Assembly (NCBI GenBank): GCA_012837385.1 | Contig: DURH01000031.1 | Coordinates: 1 to 64,000, forward strand | Source: Bacillota bacterium | Lineage (GTDB): Bacteria; Bacillota; Limnochordia; Darwinibacteriales; Darwinibacteriaceae | Direction: 5' to 3' | DNA: 64,000 bases | In this document: positions 1 through 7,785 of the stretch, piece by piece | How positions within the stretch are numbered: the first letter of the stretch is position 1 | Layout: each line of letters opens with the position of its first letter | The notes under the pieces: model-generated | Told to the model about the DNA's origin: nothing | What the model saw: only the letters and a program-made list of their open reading frames with translations | Database searches by the model: none | Program-made: the position numbers and the translations under genes

Positions 1-104
1 ATGCGGCTGCCTGCGGTTTCCATCACCACCAGAGCAGAGAGGCCTAGACTCGCAAAGGCCTTCTTCTCCAGAGCCTGCATCTCAGCACCAGTTACAACCC
101 GCAT
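1..104 (-). CDS. nnr: NAD(P)H-hydrate epimerase/dehydratase, N-terminal fragment (runs off window)
   Basis: Only the first 34 codons are present; the gene continues past base 1. The start MRVVTGAEMQALEKKAF is typical of the YjeF N-terminal (NAD(P)HX epimerase) domain, which repairs damaged hydrated NAD(P)H and in many bacteria is fused to the ADP/ATP-dependent dehydratase domain. The ATG has a strong ribosome site (GGGGGAGGAGTAACC) that overlaps the acpS stop codon, so the two genes are translationally coupled. The acpS-nnr order is common in Bacillota. Whether the dehydratase domain is present cannot be seen here. Confidence 0.75.
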   Translation of the reverse strand, partial: MRVVTGAEMQALEKKAFASLGLSALVVMETAGSR

Positions 105-106
105 GG

Positions 107-490
107 TTACTCCTCCCCCAAGGCTATCACATAAGCGGCAGCCAGTTCCTTAGTGTGGGACAGGCTTAAACAGAAGGCGTTAACACCCTGTTCAGCTGCT
201 ACCTGCCGCGCAGGATCTAACAGGCGCACCTGGGGCGCGCCACAGCAGTCGGAACTTATTTCCACGGAGGCAAAGGGGACACCCTGCCTAAATCCACGGC
301 CCAGGGCCTTCATAACAGCCTCTTTAGCTGCAAAGCGGGCGGCCCAAGACTCCACGCCTTTGTCTTTGAGCTCTTCCTGCTCCTTGGGCGTGTAGATCTG
401 ATCGCGAAAGCGCTGCCTCTTCAGCGCCTTCGCGATGCGGTGAATCTCAATTAAATCCACGCCGCAGCCTTTAACTGGCACGGCTCCCAC
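107..490 (-). CDS. acpS: Holo-[acyl-carrier-protein] synthase
   Basis: Transfers the 4'-phosphopantetheine arm of CoA to apo-acyl carrier protein in fatty acid synthesis; a cytosolic trimer in the family. The 127-residue length is normal. The two metal-binding signatures are visible: Asp in GCGVDLIEI near the N-terminus and Glu in RFAAKEAVMKALG around residue 57, with the usual C-terminal SLSHTKELAAAYV segment. The ORF opens with GTG; a second GTG three codons later (VKGCGVDL) would also give a normal protein, so the exact start is open. The 5' end overlaps glmM by 20 bases, indicating coupling to the glmM operon. Confidence 0.93.
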   Translation of the reverse strand: MGAVPVKGCGVDLIEIHRIAKALKRQRFRDQIYTPKEQEELKDKGVESWAARFAAKEAVMKALGRGFRQGVPFASVEISSDCCGAPQVRLLDPARQVAAEQGVNAFCLSLSHTKELAAAYVIALGEE

Positions 491-1817
491 CCTGTTCCTG
501 CTCGATGGTTCTCACCACAGGTTCTAACACCTTCTGGAGAGTATCCGCATCGGGATGCTCGCCCAGAATCCTGATTAACGGCTCTGTCCCTGAAGCCCGC
601 ACGAAAAGGCGTCCCAAGGGAGCCAGCTCTTCTTCGGCCCTGGCCACAGCTTCTTGAATCCGCGGATTTTCCTGCCAGCCGTTCTTGTCTGCCACGCGGA
701 TATTCACCAGCTGTTGAGGGAACTCCTTCATGCATTCGGCCAGCTCAGCTAGGGTTTTGCCTTGAACTGCCCTAGTTTCCAGAAGCTTCAAGGCCGAAAG
801 CATACCATCGCCTGTGGTAGAGTTCTCCAAAAAGACGATATGCCCTGACTGCTCCCCGCCTAAAATGCAGCCTGCATCGAGCATGGTCTCCAGAACATAG
901 CGGTCGCCTGGGCGGGAGTACACTACATCGCCCTGGTGATCTAAAAACGCCTTGCGCAGGCCGCCATTGGAATATGCGGTGGCAATCACTTTGCGGGCAG
1001 GCAAGCGATCCTGCTGCAACAAGTACAGACCAATGATAGCTAGAATATGATCGCCGTTGATAAAGCCGCCTTGCTCGTCCACAACCAAGATGCGGTCTCC
1101 ATCGCCATCAAAGGCAAACCCCAAGTCTGCTCCTGATCTCTCCGTGAGTTCCCGGATTTTCTCTGGATATGTAGAACCGCACAAATGGTTAATATTGGTG
1201 CCGTTGGGCTGATCATAAAAAGATGTTACTTCAGCGCCAAAACTGCGGAACAGCTTCGCGGCATAGGGCGCGGTTGCACCATTGGCGCAGTCTAAAGCCA
1301 CATGCAGCCCCCGGAGATCCAGGGAGACCTGCTGCTGCAGATTCTCCAGGTAAAGCTCCACTGCCTCTGGCTTGGAAAGCACCTGACCCACAGCCCCGGC
1401 AGTGGGCCTAGGGGATTCATCTGCCTCAATCAGTTCCTCAATCTGGCTTTCTACTTCCTCAGACAGTTTGTAGCCATCTGGCCCAAACACCTTGATGCCA
1501 TTGTCCTCCAGGGGGTTGTGTGATGCAGAAATGACGATGCCGCCTGCACAACCCAGGGCCTTAGTGAGAAAAGCGACTGCAGGGGTGGGGACTACTCCAA
1601 CAAGCACTGCATCAAGCCCGGCTGAGGCCACCCCAGCCACCACCGCGCTTTCCAGCATCTGCCCAGACAGCCTGGGATCACGGCCCACTACAATTGGTTT
1701 GCGGTCTTCCTTACCTAAAACCAGGGCGCTTGCCCGGCCTATGCGCAGAGCCAACTCAGGCGTAAGCTCCACATTGGCTACGCCGCGCACCCCATCGGTG
1801 CCAAAGAATTTCCCCAT
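471..1817 (-). CDS. glmM: Phosphoglucosamine mutase
   Basis: Interconverts glucosamine-6-phosphate and glucosamine-1-phosphate on the way to UDP-GlcNAc for peptidoglycan. At 448 residues it matches the family. Signatures in order are GTDGVRG at the start, the phosphoserine loop ISASHNP (Ser near residue 99), the metal loop FDGDGDR near residue 240 and the phosphate-binding SGTEP near the C-terminus. It follows cdaR by 2 bases in the conserved cdaA-cdaR-glmM order, where GlmM is known in other Bacillota to bind and restrain CdaA, linking cell-wall precursor supply to c-di-AMP. Confidence 0.97.
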   Translation of the reverse strand: MGKFFGTDGVRGVANVELTPELALRIGRASALVLGKEDRKPIVVGRDPRLSGQMLESAVVAGVASAGLDAVLVGVVPTPAVAFLTKALGCAGGIVISASHNPLEDNGIKVFGPDGYKLSEEVESQIEELIEADESPRPTAGAVGQVLSKPEAVELYLENLQQQVSLDLRGLHVALDCANGATAPYAAKLFRSFGAEVTSFYDQPNGTNINHLCGSTYPEKIRELTERSGADLGFAFDGDGDRILVVDEQGGFINGDHILAIIGLYLLQQDRLPARKVIATAYSNGGLRKAFLDHQGDVVYSRPGDRYVLETMLDAGCILGGEQSGHIVFLENSTTGDGMLSALKLLETRAVQGKTLAELAECMKEFPQQLVNIRVADKNGWQENPRIQEAVARAEEELAPLGRLFVRASGTEPLIRILGEHPDADTLQKVLEPVVRTIEQEQGGSRAS

Positions 1818-1819
1818 AC

Positions 1820-2515
1820 TTATTCCTCCCCAATCTCTTCCGGCTCTTCTTGATCAACTTCCACGGCAATCTCTGCTGGCTCAATGTCCAGCACGGCAAC
1901 ACCACGGCCCTGGGCATCCAACGCCCGTACTGGGAAAGCACTTCCCGACTCAATGCTCGCTCCAATATTGACGTACGCCACCACATGATCCACCTGCTCC
2001 AGTGCACTGCGGGCTGCCCGGACGGTGACAATGGGAGGCTCCGGCCGCAGCCCAGCAGCGAGCTGTGCCCGGTCAACACCCAGCAAGGCCAGGGTAACAG
2101 GGAACACCGCTTCCTCAAGCCCCTCTGTATAGACGCTCACCCAGCCGGGAGTGACATCCAATACCTCGATCCCCAGGGGGCTCGTGACTTCAACATTATA
2201 CGTTTCGGTTCCTTCCTGTGCTCCAGTGAGGTCGATGAAAGCAGAAATGGAACTCTCTCCCCTATTGAGGATGGGCGAAAGGCCCCTAACCCGCACCGTG
2301 ATTTCCTCAGGGTATTCCACTAGAACCAAGTCCCCAGGGAGGTTTCTCACCTCTACATCTATGTCCAGAGTTCTTTCCATCTGTCCCAAAGAGCCTCCCC
2401 CGACAGCCAACAGCCAGAGGATGATGGCTAAAACCAGGGAAAAGAGGCGCCAATAGACGTCTTCTCTGGTCAAAAAATCCCACAGCTTCTTGACGACAGT
2501 CTTACTTGCCCTCAC
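1820..2515 (-). CDS. cdaR: YbbR-domain regulator of the c-di-AMP cyclase
   Basis: Membrane-anchored extracytoplasmic protein with YbbR repeats that modulates the diadenylate cyclase CdaA in related bacteria. The 231-residue product has one N-terminal membrane segment (about residues 19-40, FSLVLAIILWLLAV) after a short basic cytosolic tail, then beta-rich YbbR-type repeats (VEVRNLPGDLVLVEYPEEITVRV and later copies). It ends in an acidic tail. The start is GTG, preceded by GGGGAGG at 8 bases, and overlaps cdaA by 14 bases. CdaR proteins often carry three or four repeats; this one looks shorter, with about two clear copies. Confidence 0.88.
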   Translation of the reverse strand: MRASKTVVKKLWDFLTREDVYWRLFSLVLAIILWLLAVGGGSLGQMERTLDIDVEVRNLPGDLVLVEYPEEITVRVRGLSPILNRGESSISAFIDLTGAQEGTETYNVEVTSPLGIEVLDVTPGWVSVYTEGLEEAVFPVTLALLGVDRAQLAAGLRPEPPIVTVRAARSALEQVDHVVAYVNIGASIESGSAFPVRALDAQGRGVAVLDIEPAEIAVEVDQEEPEEIGEE

Positions 2516-3266
2516 TGCGCTCGCCTCCCCGCAGATAGTGGGCTAGCTGTTCCTTGAGACGGCCCTCAGTCAAGTAGCGGCGCAGGGATCCTCCCGCTGC
2601 CAGAGAAATCACGCCCGTTTCCTCAGACACAACAACCACCACTGCATCAGTCTGCTCCGAAAGGCCCACGGCCGCTTTGTGCCTGGTACCCAAGCCTCCG
2701 CTCAGCCTAGCGTCGGTGAGGGGAAAGACGCAGGCGGCGCTCAGTATCCGGTCCCCAGCTATGACCACCCCGCCATCATGGAGGGGCACTCCAGGCTCGA
2801 AAATGTTCGTGATCAGCTCCGCACTAACCAAAGCATCAAGCCTGACGCCAGTCTCTATGTACTCATGCAGGCCCGTTTGACGCTGAAAGGCAATGAGCGC
2901 TCCAACTCTGCGGGCGCTCATCGTGGCCACAGCCTTGCACACTGCATCCAAATCTGCCTCTTCTCGATCCAATCCCCTTAGGGACGGCCAGCGGAAGAGC
3001 TGCCCCCTGCCGATTTCCTCTAAAGCGCGCCTCAGTTCTGGATAAAAGACGATGGGCAGAGCCACCAGGACCAGAGTTGTGGCTTGATCCAAAAGCCAGC
3101 TTACAGTGCGTAAGCTTAGCGCACGAGCCACTACACTGCTGGCAAAAATCACGGCAAGTCCCTTGACCAGTGTAGTGGCTCGTGTTCCCTGAATGGAACG
3201 GATCACCCGGTAAACCACATAAGCCACGATGAGAATGTCAATGGCGTCTCGCAGTGTGAAAACCAC
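2502..3266 (-). CDS. cdaA: Diadenylate cyclase CdaA (c-di-AMP synthase)
   Basis: Makes cyclic di-AMP from two ATP, the second messenger for potassium, osmotic and cell-wall homeostasis. Of 254 residues, the first ~85 hold three hydrophobic segments and the rest is a DAC domain. The usual DGA and RHR signatures appear here as DGG (PLHDGGVVIAG) and RHK (LGTRHKAAVG), conservative but uncommon variants. The rest of the active-site surroundings, such as VSEETGVISLA, is normal. GTG start with AGGAGG 8 bases upstream. It heads the cdaA-cdaR-glmM-acpS-nnr unit and follows the aminotransferase gene by only 23 bases, so it may be co-transcribed with it. Confidence 0.92.
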   Translation of the reverse strand: MVFTLRDAIDILIVAYVVYRVIRSIQGTRATTLVKGLAVIFASSVVARALSLRTVSWLLDQATTLVLVALPIVFYPELRRALEEIGRGQLFRWPSLRGLDREEADLDAVCKAVATMSARRVGALIAFQRQTGLHEYIETGVRLDALVSAELITNIFEPGVPLHDGGVVIAGDRILSAACVFPLTDARLSGGLGTRHKAAVGLSEQTDAVVVVVSEETGVISLAAGGSLRRYLTEGRLKEQLAHYLRGGERSEGK

Positions 3267-3289
3267 CGAGTGTTCCTCCTTAAGGCAGG

Positions 3290-4411
3290 CTAGCGCGCGG
3301 TAAGAACCCGTTCCGCCGCCTCTACAGCCTTACCCAATTTCTTCAATTCTATCTCCAGAACTGCTAAGGAAGTAAGTACATCTAAAGGCGTAGCATAACC
3401 CATATGCCCTACCCTGAAGATCTGACCAGCATGAATGCCCTGCCCTCCGGCAAATTCCACACCATATTTCTCCCTGATGCGCTGGCGGAACTCGTCTGCC
3501 TGGGGGAGCTTAACAGCCGTGACAGTTGGCGATGCATCAGCATCGCTCACCAGAAGCTCCAGATCTAGGGCACGGGCACCAGCCCGCATCATGTCCCTCA
3601 TCAACATGTGGCGGGCGTAGACATTATCCAGCCCCTCGGCTTCCATCATCATTAAGGCTTCCTCAAGGGCAAAGACATTATGAATATTGGGGGTGAACGG
3701 TGTTTCACCCTTATCCATAAACTGCTCGTACTTACGGAGATCAAAGTAGTACCTGCTGGACTCAACCTTCTCCATGTAAGCTCGGGCGCGTTCAGACAAG
3801 GCAATAAAAGCAGTTCCAGGAGGAGTCATGAGGCACTTCTGGGACGCACTAACCACTACATCAAGGCCCCTGGCATCCATCTGACAGGGGGTGCCGCCCA
3901 GGGCACTCACTGCGTCCACCACTAAGAGGGCCTGGTGATCTCCCCTGGCTTGGGACACGGCCTCCACATCATTGAGCACCGCGGTGGAAGACTCGTTCTG
4001 TACCATAAAAACCAGCTCGATCTGGGGATGATCGGCCAAGAAGTCCTTCACTTGATCCGGATCCACAGCCCTGTCCCAGGGGAATTCTAGAGTATGCACC
4101 TCAGCCTTGTAGGCTGCGCACAAATCCGCCCAGCGTTTACCGAAAAACCCACCCACCAGGCAGAGCACTGGAGTGCCAGGCGAAACCAAGTTGCTCACCG
4201 CGGCCTCCATACCAGAAGTACCTGATCCGGTGATCATGTAAATCGGGTTTTTTGTCTCAAACAACCCCTGCAGCCTGGACAAGACCTTGGGGAACTTCTC
4301 CTTGAACACAGCTCCCCGGTGGTTGATCACCGGCTTGGCCATCTGCAGAGAAACTTCACTGGGCACTGGCACGGGCCCGGGAATGCGCAGTTCAGGCTTG
4401 AAACGGTACAT
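3290..4411 (-). CDS. Class V aminotransferase (alanine-glyoxylate / serine-pyruvate type)
   Basis: PLP-dependent aminotransferase of fold type I, class V, 373 residues. The Schiff-base lysine lies in SASQKCLMTPPGTA, preceded by the PLP-binding aspartate in LLVVDAVSALGG. The N-terminal GPVPVPSEV and the NHRG substrate-loop motif are those of the alanine-glyoxylate/serine-pyruvate branch. Members use alanine or serine as donor with glyoxylate or pyruvate as acceptor, or act in serine synthesis; the exact substrate cannot be fixed. ATG start with AAGGAGGG upstream. No serA-like phosphoglycerate dehydrogenase gene lies nearby. Confidence 0.88.
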   Translation of the reverse strand: MYRFKPELRIPGPVPVPSEVSLQMAKPVINHRGAVFKEKFPKVLSRLQGLFETKNPIYMITGSGTSGMEAAVSNLVSPGTPVLCLVGGFFGKRWADLCAAYKAEVHTLEFPWDRAVDPDQVKDFLADHPQIELVFMVQNESSTAVLNDVEAVSQARGDHQALLVVDAVSALGGTPCQMDARGLDVVVSASQKCLMTPPGTAFIALSERARAYMEKVESSRYYFDLRKYEQFMDKGETPFTPNIHNVFALEEALMMMEAEGLDNVYARHMLMRDMMRAGARALDLELLVSDADASPTVTAVKLPQADEFRQRIREKYGVEFAGGQGIHAGQIFRVGHMGYATPLDVLTSLAVLEIELKKLGKAVEAAERVLTAR

Positions 4412-4435
4412 ACTGAACCCTCCTTGTGCAGTAAT

Positions 4436-4849
4436 CTAGAAGAGGCGCTTGACGCGCTTGGCGATGGCCAGAATGTCCTGGCGGCCGCCTAGCGCTCCGA
4501 AATCCTCAACAATCACACCCTGTCTTTCCATATGGCCCATGAGCACCCGCAGCGCCTTAGTTGTACCCAACATACCAGGTATGACAAAAGCGCAGCCGCG
4601 CCTGCCTTCCAATCGGGTGGCTTTTTTGATTAGACCGTCCATCTCCACAGGAATCTGGGGTTTCCACCATCCCTTGTATCCAGACACTATGCAGACGAGT
4701 CCATAGGGTGCTGTACTAACCGGGGACGAACCGGCACTTGCAGGAGAAATCAGGTCCACCCTGATTCCTTCGTCCTCTAACGCTTTCTGCAGAACTGCCA
4801 CAGACTGCTTCGTCTTGGCGTCGTCTGCATGCATAACTAGAACGCGCAC
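4436..4849 (-). CDS. Small protein, possibly flavodoxin-like fold, function unknown
   Basis: Not recognised as a named family. The 137-residue product opens with a beta strand and loop (MRVLVMHADDAKTKQSVAVL) followed by alternating predicted strands and helices, reminiscent of a flavodoxin-like or response-regulator-like Rossmann fold, and ends in a basic helix (IAKRVKRLF). No signal peptide or membrane segment. GTG start with AGGGGG 8 bases upstream. It sits between the sugar kinase and the aminotransferase with short gaps (62 and 24 bases), so co-expression is likely. Functional calls beyond this would be guesses. Confidence 0.6.
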   Translation of the reverse strand: MRVLVMHADDAKTKQSVAVLQKALEDEGIRVDLISPASAGSSPVSTAPYGLVCIVSGYKGWWKPQIPVEMDGLIKKATRLEGRRGCAFVIPGMLGTTKALRVLMGHMERQGVIVEDFGALGGRQDILAIAKRVKRLF

Positions 4850-4911
4850 ATTTCTTGCCCCCTATCCAATTTCATCCCCTGCCTACTTCTCCAAAAAAGC
4901 ATCAAATCCTG

Positions 4912-6330
4912 TTAAGGCCTGCTCTGTTCATAGGCGAAGGCCGACGAGGAGATGGTATCGCCCATGCCTACAGTGCTCACAGGTTCTGGAATTACATGGG
5001 CGGGAATGATCAGCACCGCGTGGGAATCAAACTCCAAAATCCCGTTTTCCAAGAAGTTTTCGGGAAGCTCAACGCCTCTTTTCTCCATCTCTTCAGCAAA
5101 GATCTCCAGCTGCCGGAAGCCAATGGCGGAAAGGCCGATTTCCCCTGCTTCCTCCAGTCGATCATAGGTGACATATCCGCCGTACTTAGCTTTCATGGCG
5201 TTGACTGATGATGCGTACAGGCAGGCCTCTCGCACCCACTCCAGTTCAGCGTTTGAAGGCTTTTTCACCAGCACAACATAGTAGCCTAGGTTGTGGAGCT
5301 GAATGCGCTCAAAGCCCAGTTCTTCCATGATACGCAGGGTGCCGTCATACAGGGTATAGGAACATTCATTGCTGTCAATGGCTGCCCGTTCCTGCTCATA
5401 GCCAAAGATTCTCAAAACCCGCTTTATTTCATTCTCGTTAATGCCAAAGGACTGAATTTCACTGGCCACGGCCTGGAGCATGGCCTTTTCTGCCCTATCT
5501 TCACTCATGGGGACATATTCAAAATGCAGGCATAACCTGGGATTATTCGCTTTGAGCTTGCGCACACTGGCCATGCTGGCACTCAGGTACTCCGCGAGTT
5601 CCTCCTCATCCGCTGGGGCGTAGTGGAACCCAGCCAAGAAAGCCACGTCTACTTTCCGTCCCAATTCGGGCAGAAACTTCTCCAGCTGGTCATCAAAGGC
5701 CATTACTGCCCCTTCCGGCCTTGTGGCCAGGATCACCCGGTTAGCCCGGGGGGTAACGATGACCCGTCCGCCAATTTCGAAGCGTTCGCCCTTGGCGTAT
5801 TCGAAAATCCAGTTCTCTTTGAGCTGATCCTGAGGCCTGGCTGCATCCCTCACACCAACAATGGACAGCTCGTCTCCTGCCACTGGCACATCCACCTCAG
5901 GGAAGAACATGGACGCCTGCTTAGGCGAGAGCAGTGCGGTGTAAACTAGCGAATGGGCTCCCAACGCTGCCATCTGGTTGGCAATAATGCCTGCTTGTCC
6001 ACCCATGCTCTCCACCCGTTCCGGGAAGACCTCTTCGAGCCAGCTCAGCATCTCCATGTTGCTGAGCACTATATGGTGGGATTTGCCCCCTTCCAGGGCT
6101 TGCATCAAAACGGCGAGAAACTCATTCTCATTGGAAATGGTGGCAATGGTGGTTTCCAACAGCCTCTCCACTTCCGGAAGGCTGATGCGGGGGCTGGCCA
6201 GCACTGGTTCCAGCATAGACTGGTCCAAATGGGCCACAACATCTACATTGGAGTTGAAGGCGGCCAGGGTATTTGCTGTGATCTTGTTCTGCACAGCGGC
6301 CTTTACTCTATTCTGCCAAACGGTCTGCAA
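4912..6330 (-). CDS. ADP-dependent sugar kinase (ADP-glucokinase/phosphofructokinase family)
   Basis: Ribokinase-fold kinase related to ADP-dependent glucokinases and phosphofructokinases, which use ADP rather than ATP as phosphoryl donor. Features are the substrate-end motif AFNSNVDVV near the N-terminus, the MGGQAGIIANQMAALGA segment, the central VAFLAGFHY strand and the C-terminal catalytic GXGD (STVGMGDTISSSAF). The track ORF begins at 6444, but a TTG at 6330 with an AGGAGG nine bases upstream gives a 472-residue protein of normal family length, so that start is chosen. Sugar specificity (glucose, fructose-6-phosphate or another) is not evident. This family is mainly archaeal and uncommon in bacteria. 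Confidence 0.82.
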   Translation of the reverse strand: MQTVWQNRVKAAVQNKITANTLAAFNSNVDVVAHLDQSMLEPVLASPRISLPEVERLLETTIATISNENEFLAVLMQALEGGKSHHIVLSNMEMLSWLEEVFPERVESMGGQAGIIANQMAALGAHSLVYTALLSPKQASMFFPEVDVPVAGDELSIVGVRDAARPQDQLKENWIFEYAKGERFEIGGRVIVTPRANRVILATRPEGAVMAFDDQLEKFLPELGRKVDVAFLAGFHYAPADEEELAEYLSASMASVRKLKANNPRLCLHFEYVPMSEDRAEKAMLQAVASEIQSFGINENEIKRVLRIFGYEQERAAIDSNECSYTLYDGTLRIMEELGFERIQLHNLGYYVVLVKKPSNAELEWVREACLYASSVNAMKAKYGGYVTYDRLEEAGEIGLSAIGFRQLEIFAEEMEKRGVELPENFLENGILEFDSHAVLIIPAHVIPEPVSTVGMGDTISSSAFAYEQSRP

Positions 6331-6368
6331 GGAATTATACCTCCTGTTGCTTGTTCTACTATTAAGAT

Positions 6369-6397
6369 ATATTAACACAACGAACCCGCCTCGACAA
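6369..6397 (-). promoter_or_regulatory. Candidate sigma-A promoter for the ADP-dependent kinase gene
   Basis: On the minus strand TTGTCG and TAATAT are separated by 17 bases, about 39 bases upstream of the TTG start. Each hexamer matches the consensus at four of six positions, so this is a moderate candidate. It lies in the 95-base gap after cwlD. Confidence 0.4.
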
Positions 6398-6425
6398 TTC
6401 AGTCCCGGGCCGGCACTGCAATGTG

Positions 6426-7133
6426 TCAGTTGAAGTAAGTACACAATCCGACGAATATGGCCTCTGCCACCTTGGTCTGATATTCCGGATCTGCCAGCAG
6501 CTCTGCTTCCCTGGGATTGGATAAGAACCCCACTTCCACCAAAGCGGCAGGCATGGAGGTGTCCCTGAGCACACGGTAGTTGCCCGCTTTGGCCAAGCGT
6601 TTGTTGGGACCCAAGCGCTCCACTAGAGCAGCTTGAATAGCCTTAGCAAGGCGTTCACTTTCTGGCTGGTTTTCGTCATAAAAGGTCTGGGCCCCTGACC
6701 ATTGGGGTGAAGGGAAGAAGTTGGCATGGATGGATATGTACAAATCTGCCTGTGCCTGTTCGGCAATAAACACCCTGCGCTCCAGATCTTGGCGTTTGCG
6801 GTTCAGCAGGTGCATTTCACTGGAATCAGCCAAGTCATAGTCACCATGTCGCACCATAATTACAGAGACCGCGGCCTTGTTCAAGAGGCGCTCCAGCTCC
6901 TGGGCGATGGCTAAAACGATGTCCTTCTCCAGCCCTCCCTTTGCGCTCACAGCGCCCGGGTCTAGGCCTCCGTGGCCTGCATCCAGCACTATAGTGCGGC
7001 CTGCAATGCCCCCTGCGTTCCCTGTGGAAGCCGGAACAACCAAAAGGCCCCCAGTTCCCAGGAAGATGCCCAGGGCCAAGCAGCTCAACAGCCACCAAGC
7101 TGCATGCTGAGCGCGAAAGAACCACACACGCAT
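6426..7133 (-). CDS. cwlD: N-acetylmuramoyl-L-alanine amidase CwlD (spore cortex)
   Basis: Zinc-dependent Amidase_3 enzyme of 235 residues. An N-terminal membrane/signal segment (about residues 12-35) precedes the catalytic domain, which shows VLDAGHGGLDPGA (first Zn ligand), the second ligand ISIHANFF, and the catalytic Glu in ALVEVGFLSN. Length and architecture match CwlD, which strips stem peptides so that PdaA can make muramic-delta-lactam in the spore cortex. Its presence suggests the organism sporulates. ATG start with a GGAGG site upstream; 25 bases separate it from the upstream methyltransferase gene. Confidence 0.87.
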   Translation of the reverse strand: MRVWFFRAQHAAWWLLSCLALGIFLGTGGLLVVPASTGNAGGIAGRTIVLDAGHGGLDPGAVSAKGGLEKDIVLAIAQELERLLNKAAVSVIMVRHGDYDLADSSEMHLLNRKRQDLERRVFIAEQAQADLYISIHANFFPSPQWSGAQTFYDENQPESERLAKAIQAALVERLGPNKRLAKAGNYRVLRDTSMPAALVEVGFLSNPREAELLADPEYQTKVAEAIFVGLCTYFN

Positions 7134-7158
7134 AAAAACACCTCCACACCAACACTAT

Positions 7159-7785
7159 TCAGGCGCGGGGATGTTTACAACATTGGAGTATACGGTAGCC
7201 ACCTTTCATAGCCACCGTCGTGCAGTTCCCAGCCAGCTCTGCCAGGTACGCCTGGAGGCTTTTGGCACCCTGTTTGGTGCGGATCACCACCAAGAGGCAG
7301 CCGCCGGGTTTTAAGGCGTGGTAAGCGTCGGTGAGCATGGGATAGAACACCTTCTTCCCCGCCCGGATCGGCGGGTTGGAGAGGACCCAATCAAAGGAAA
7401 GGCCTGACAAGGCAGCCAGGCCATTACTGACCACAACATGGGCATTGGTTATCCCGTTGGCTTCCACGTTACGCCTAGCCAGATCCACGGCACGCTCATT
7501 CACATCCACCATGTAAACCTGCCCGGTGGGGCCAACCAATTCAGCGGCGACGATGCCAATAGGGCCGTAACCGCAGCCCAAATCTAGGACTACTTCTCCC
7601 CCTTGCAGCGGCAGACTGTCGATGAGCAGACGGGATCCCAGATCCACTCCTCCCTTGGAGAAAACCCCAGCATCACTCTGGAAGCTGTAGGTCCTGCCCC
7701 GCAGCTCTGCCTGGAACTCGTAGGGCCTATGCTCTGTACCAGGTTGAGGTGTGAAATAGTGGTCATTCATTGCCGTTTTCATCAC
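7159..7785 (-). CDS. RsmC/YbxB-like class I SAM methyltransferase
   Basis: A 208-residue small-domain methyltransferase of the RsmC-like group (16S rRNA guanine-N2 methylation in characterised relatives). SAM motif I is VLDLGCGYGPIG, the acidic ribose-binding residue is in MVDVNERAVDLA, and the catalytic NPP motif is LSNPPIRAG, typical of N-methyltransferases. The N-terminal HYFTPQPGTEHRP is characteristic of YbxB-type proteins. The start overlaps the upstream TPR gene by 23 bases; an internal ATG (MNDHYF) overlapping that gene's stop could also be the start. The exact RNA target is inferred from the family. Confidence 0.82.
   Translation of the reverse strand: MMKTAMNDHYFTPQPGTEHRPYEFQAELRGRTYSFQSDAGVFSKGGVDLGSRLLIDSLPLQGGEVVLDLGCGYGPIGIVAAELVGPTGQVYMVDVNERAVDLARRNVEANGITNAHVVVSNGLAALSGLSFDWVLSNPPIRAGKKVFYPMLTDAYHALKPGGCLLVVIRTKQGAKSLQAYLAELAGNCTTVAMKGGYRILQCCKHPRA

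Noticed and set aside
6400-6418. Imperfect GC-rich hairpin after cwlD as a terminator
   Set aside because: CAGTCCCGG/CCGGCACTG has a mismatch and no following T run; too weak to call.
6331-6444. N-terminal extension of the ADP-dependent kinase ORF
   Set aside because: The extra 38 residues look unlike protein of this family and cover a candidate promoter and AGGAGG site; the TTG at 6330 is better.
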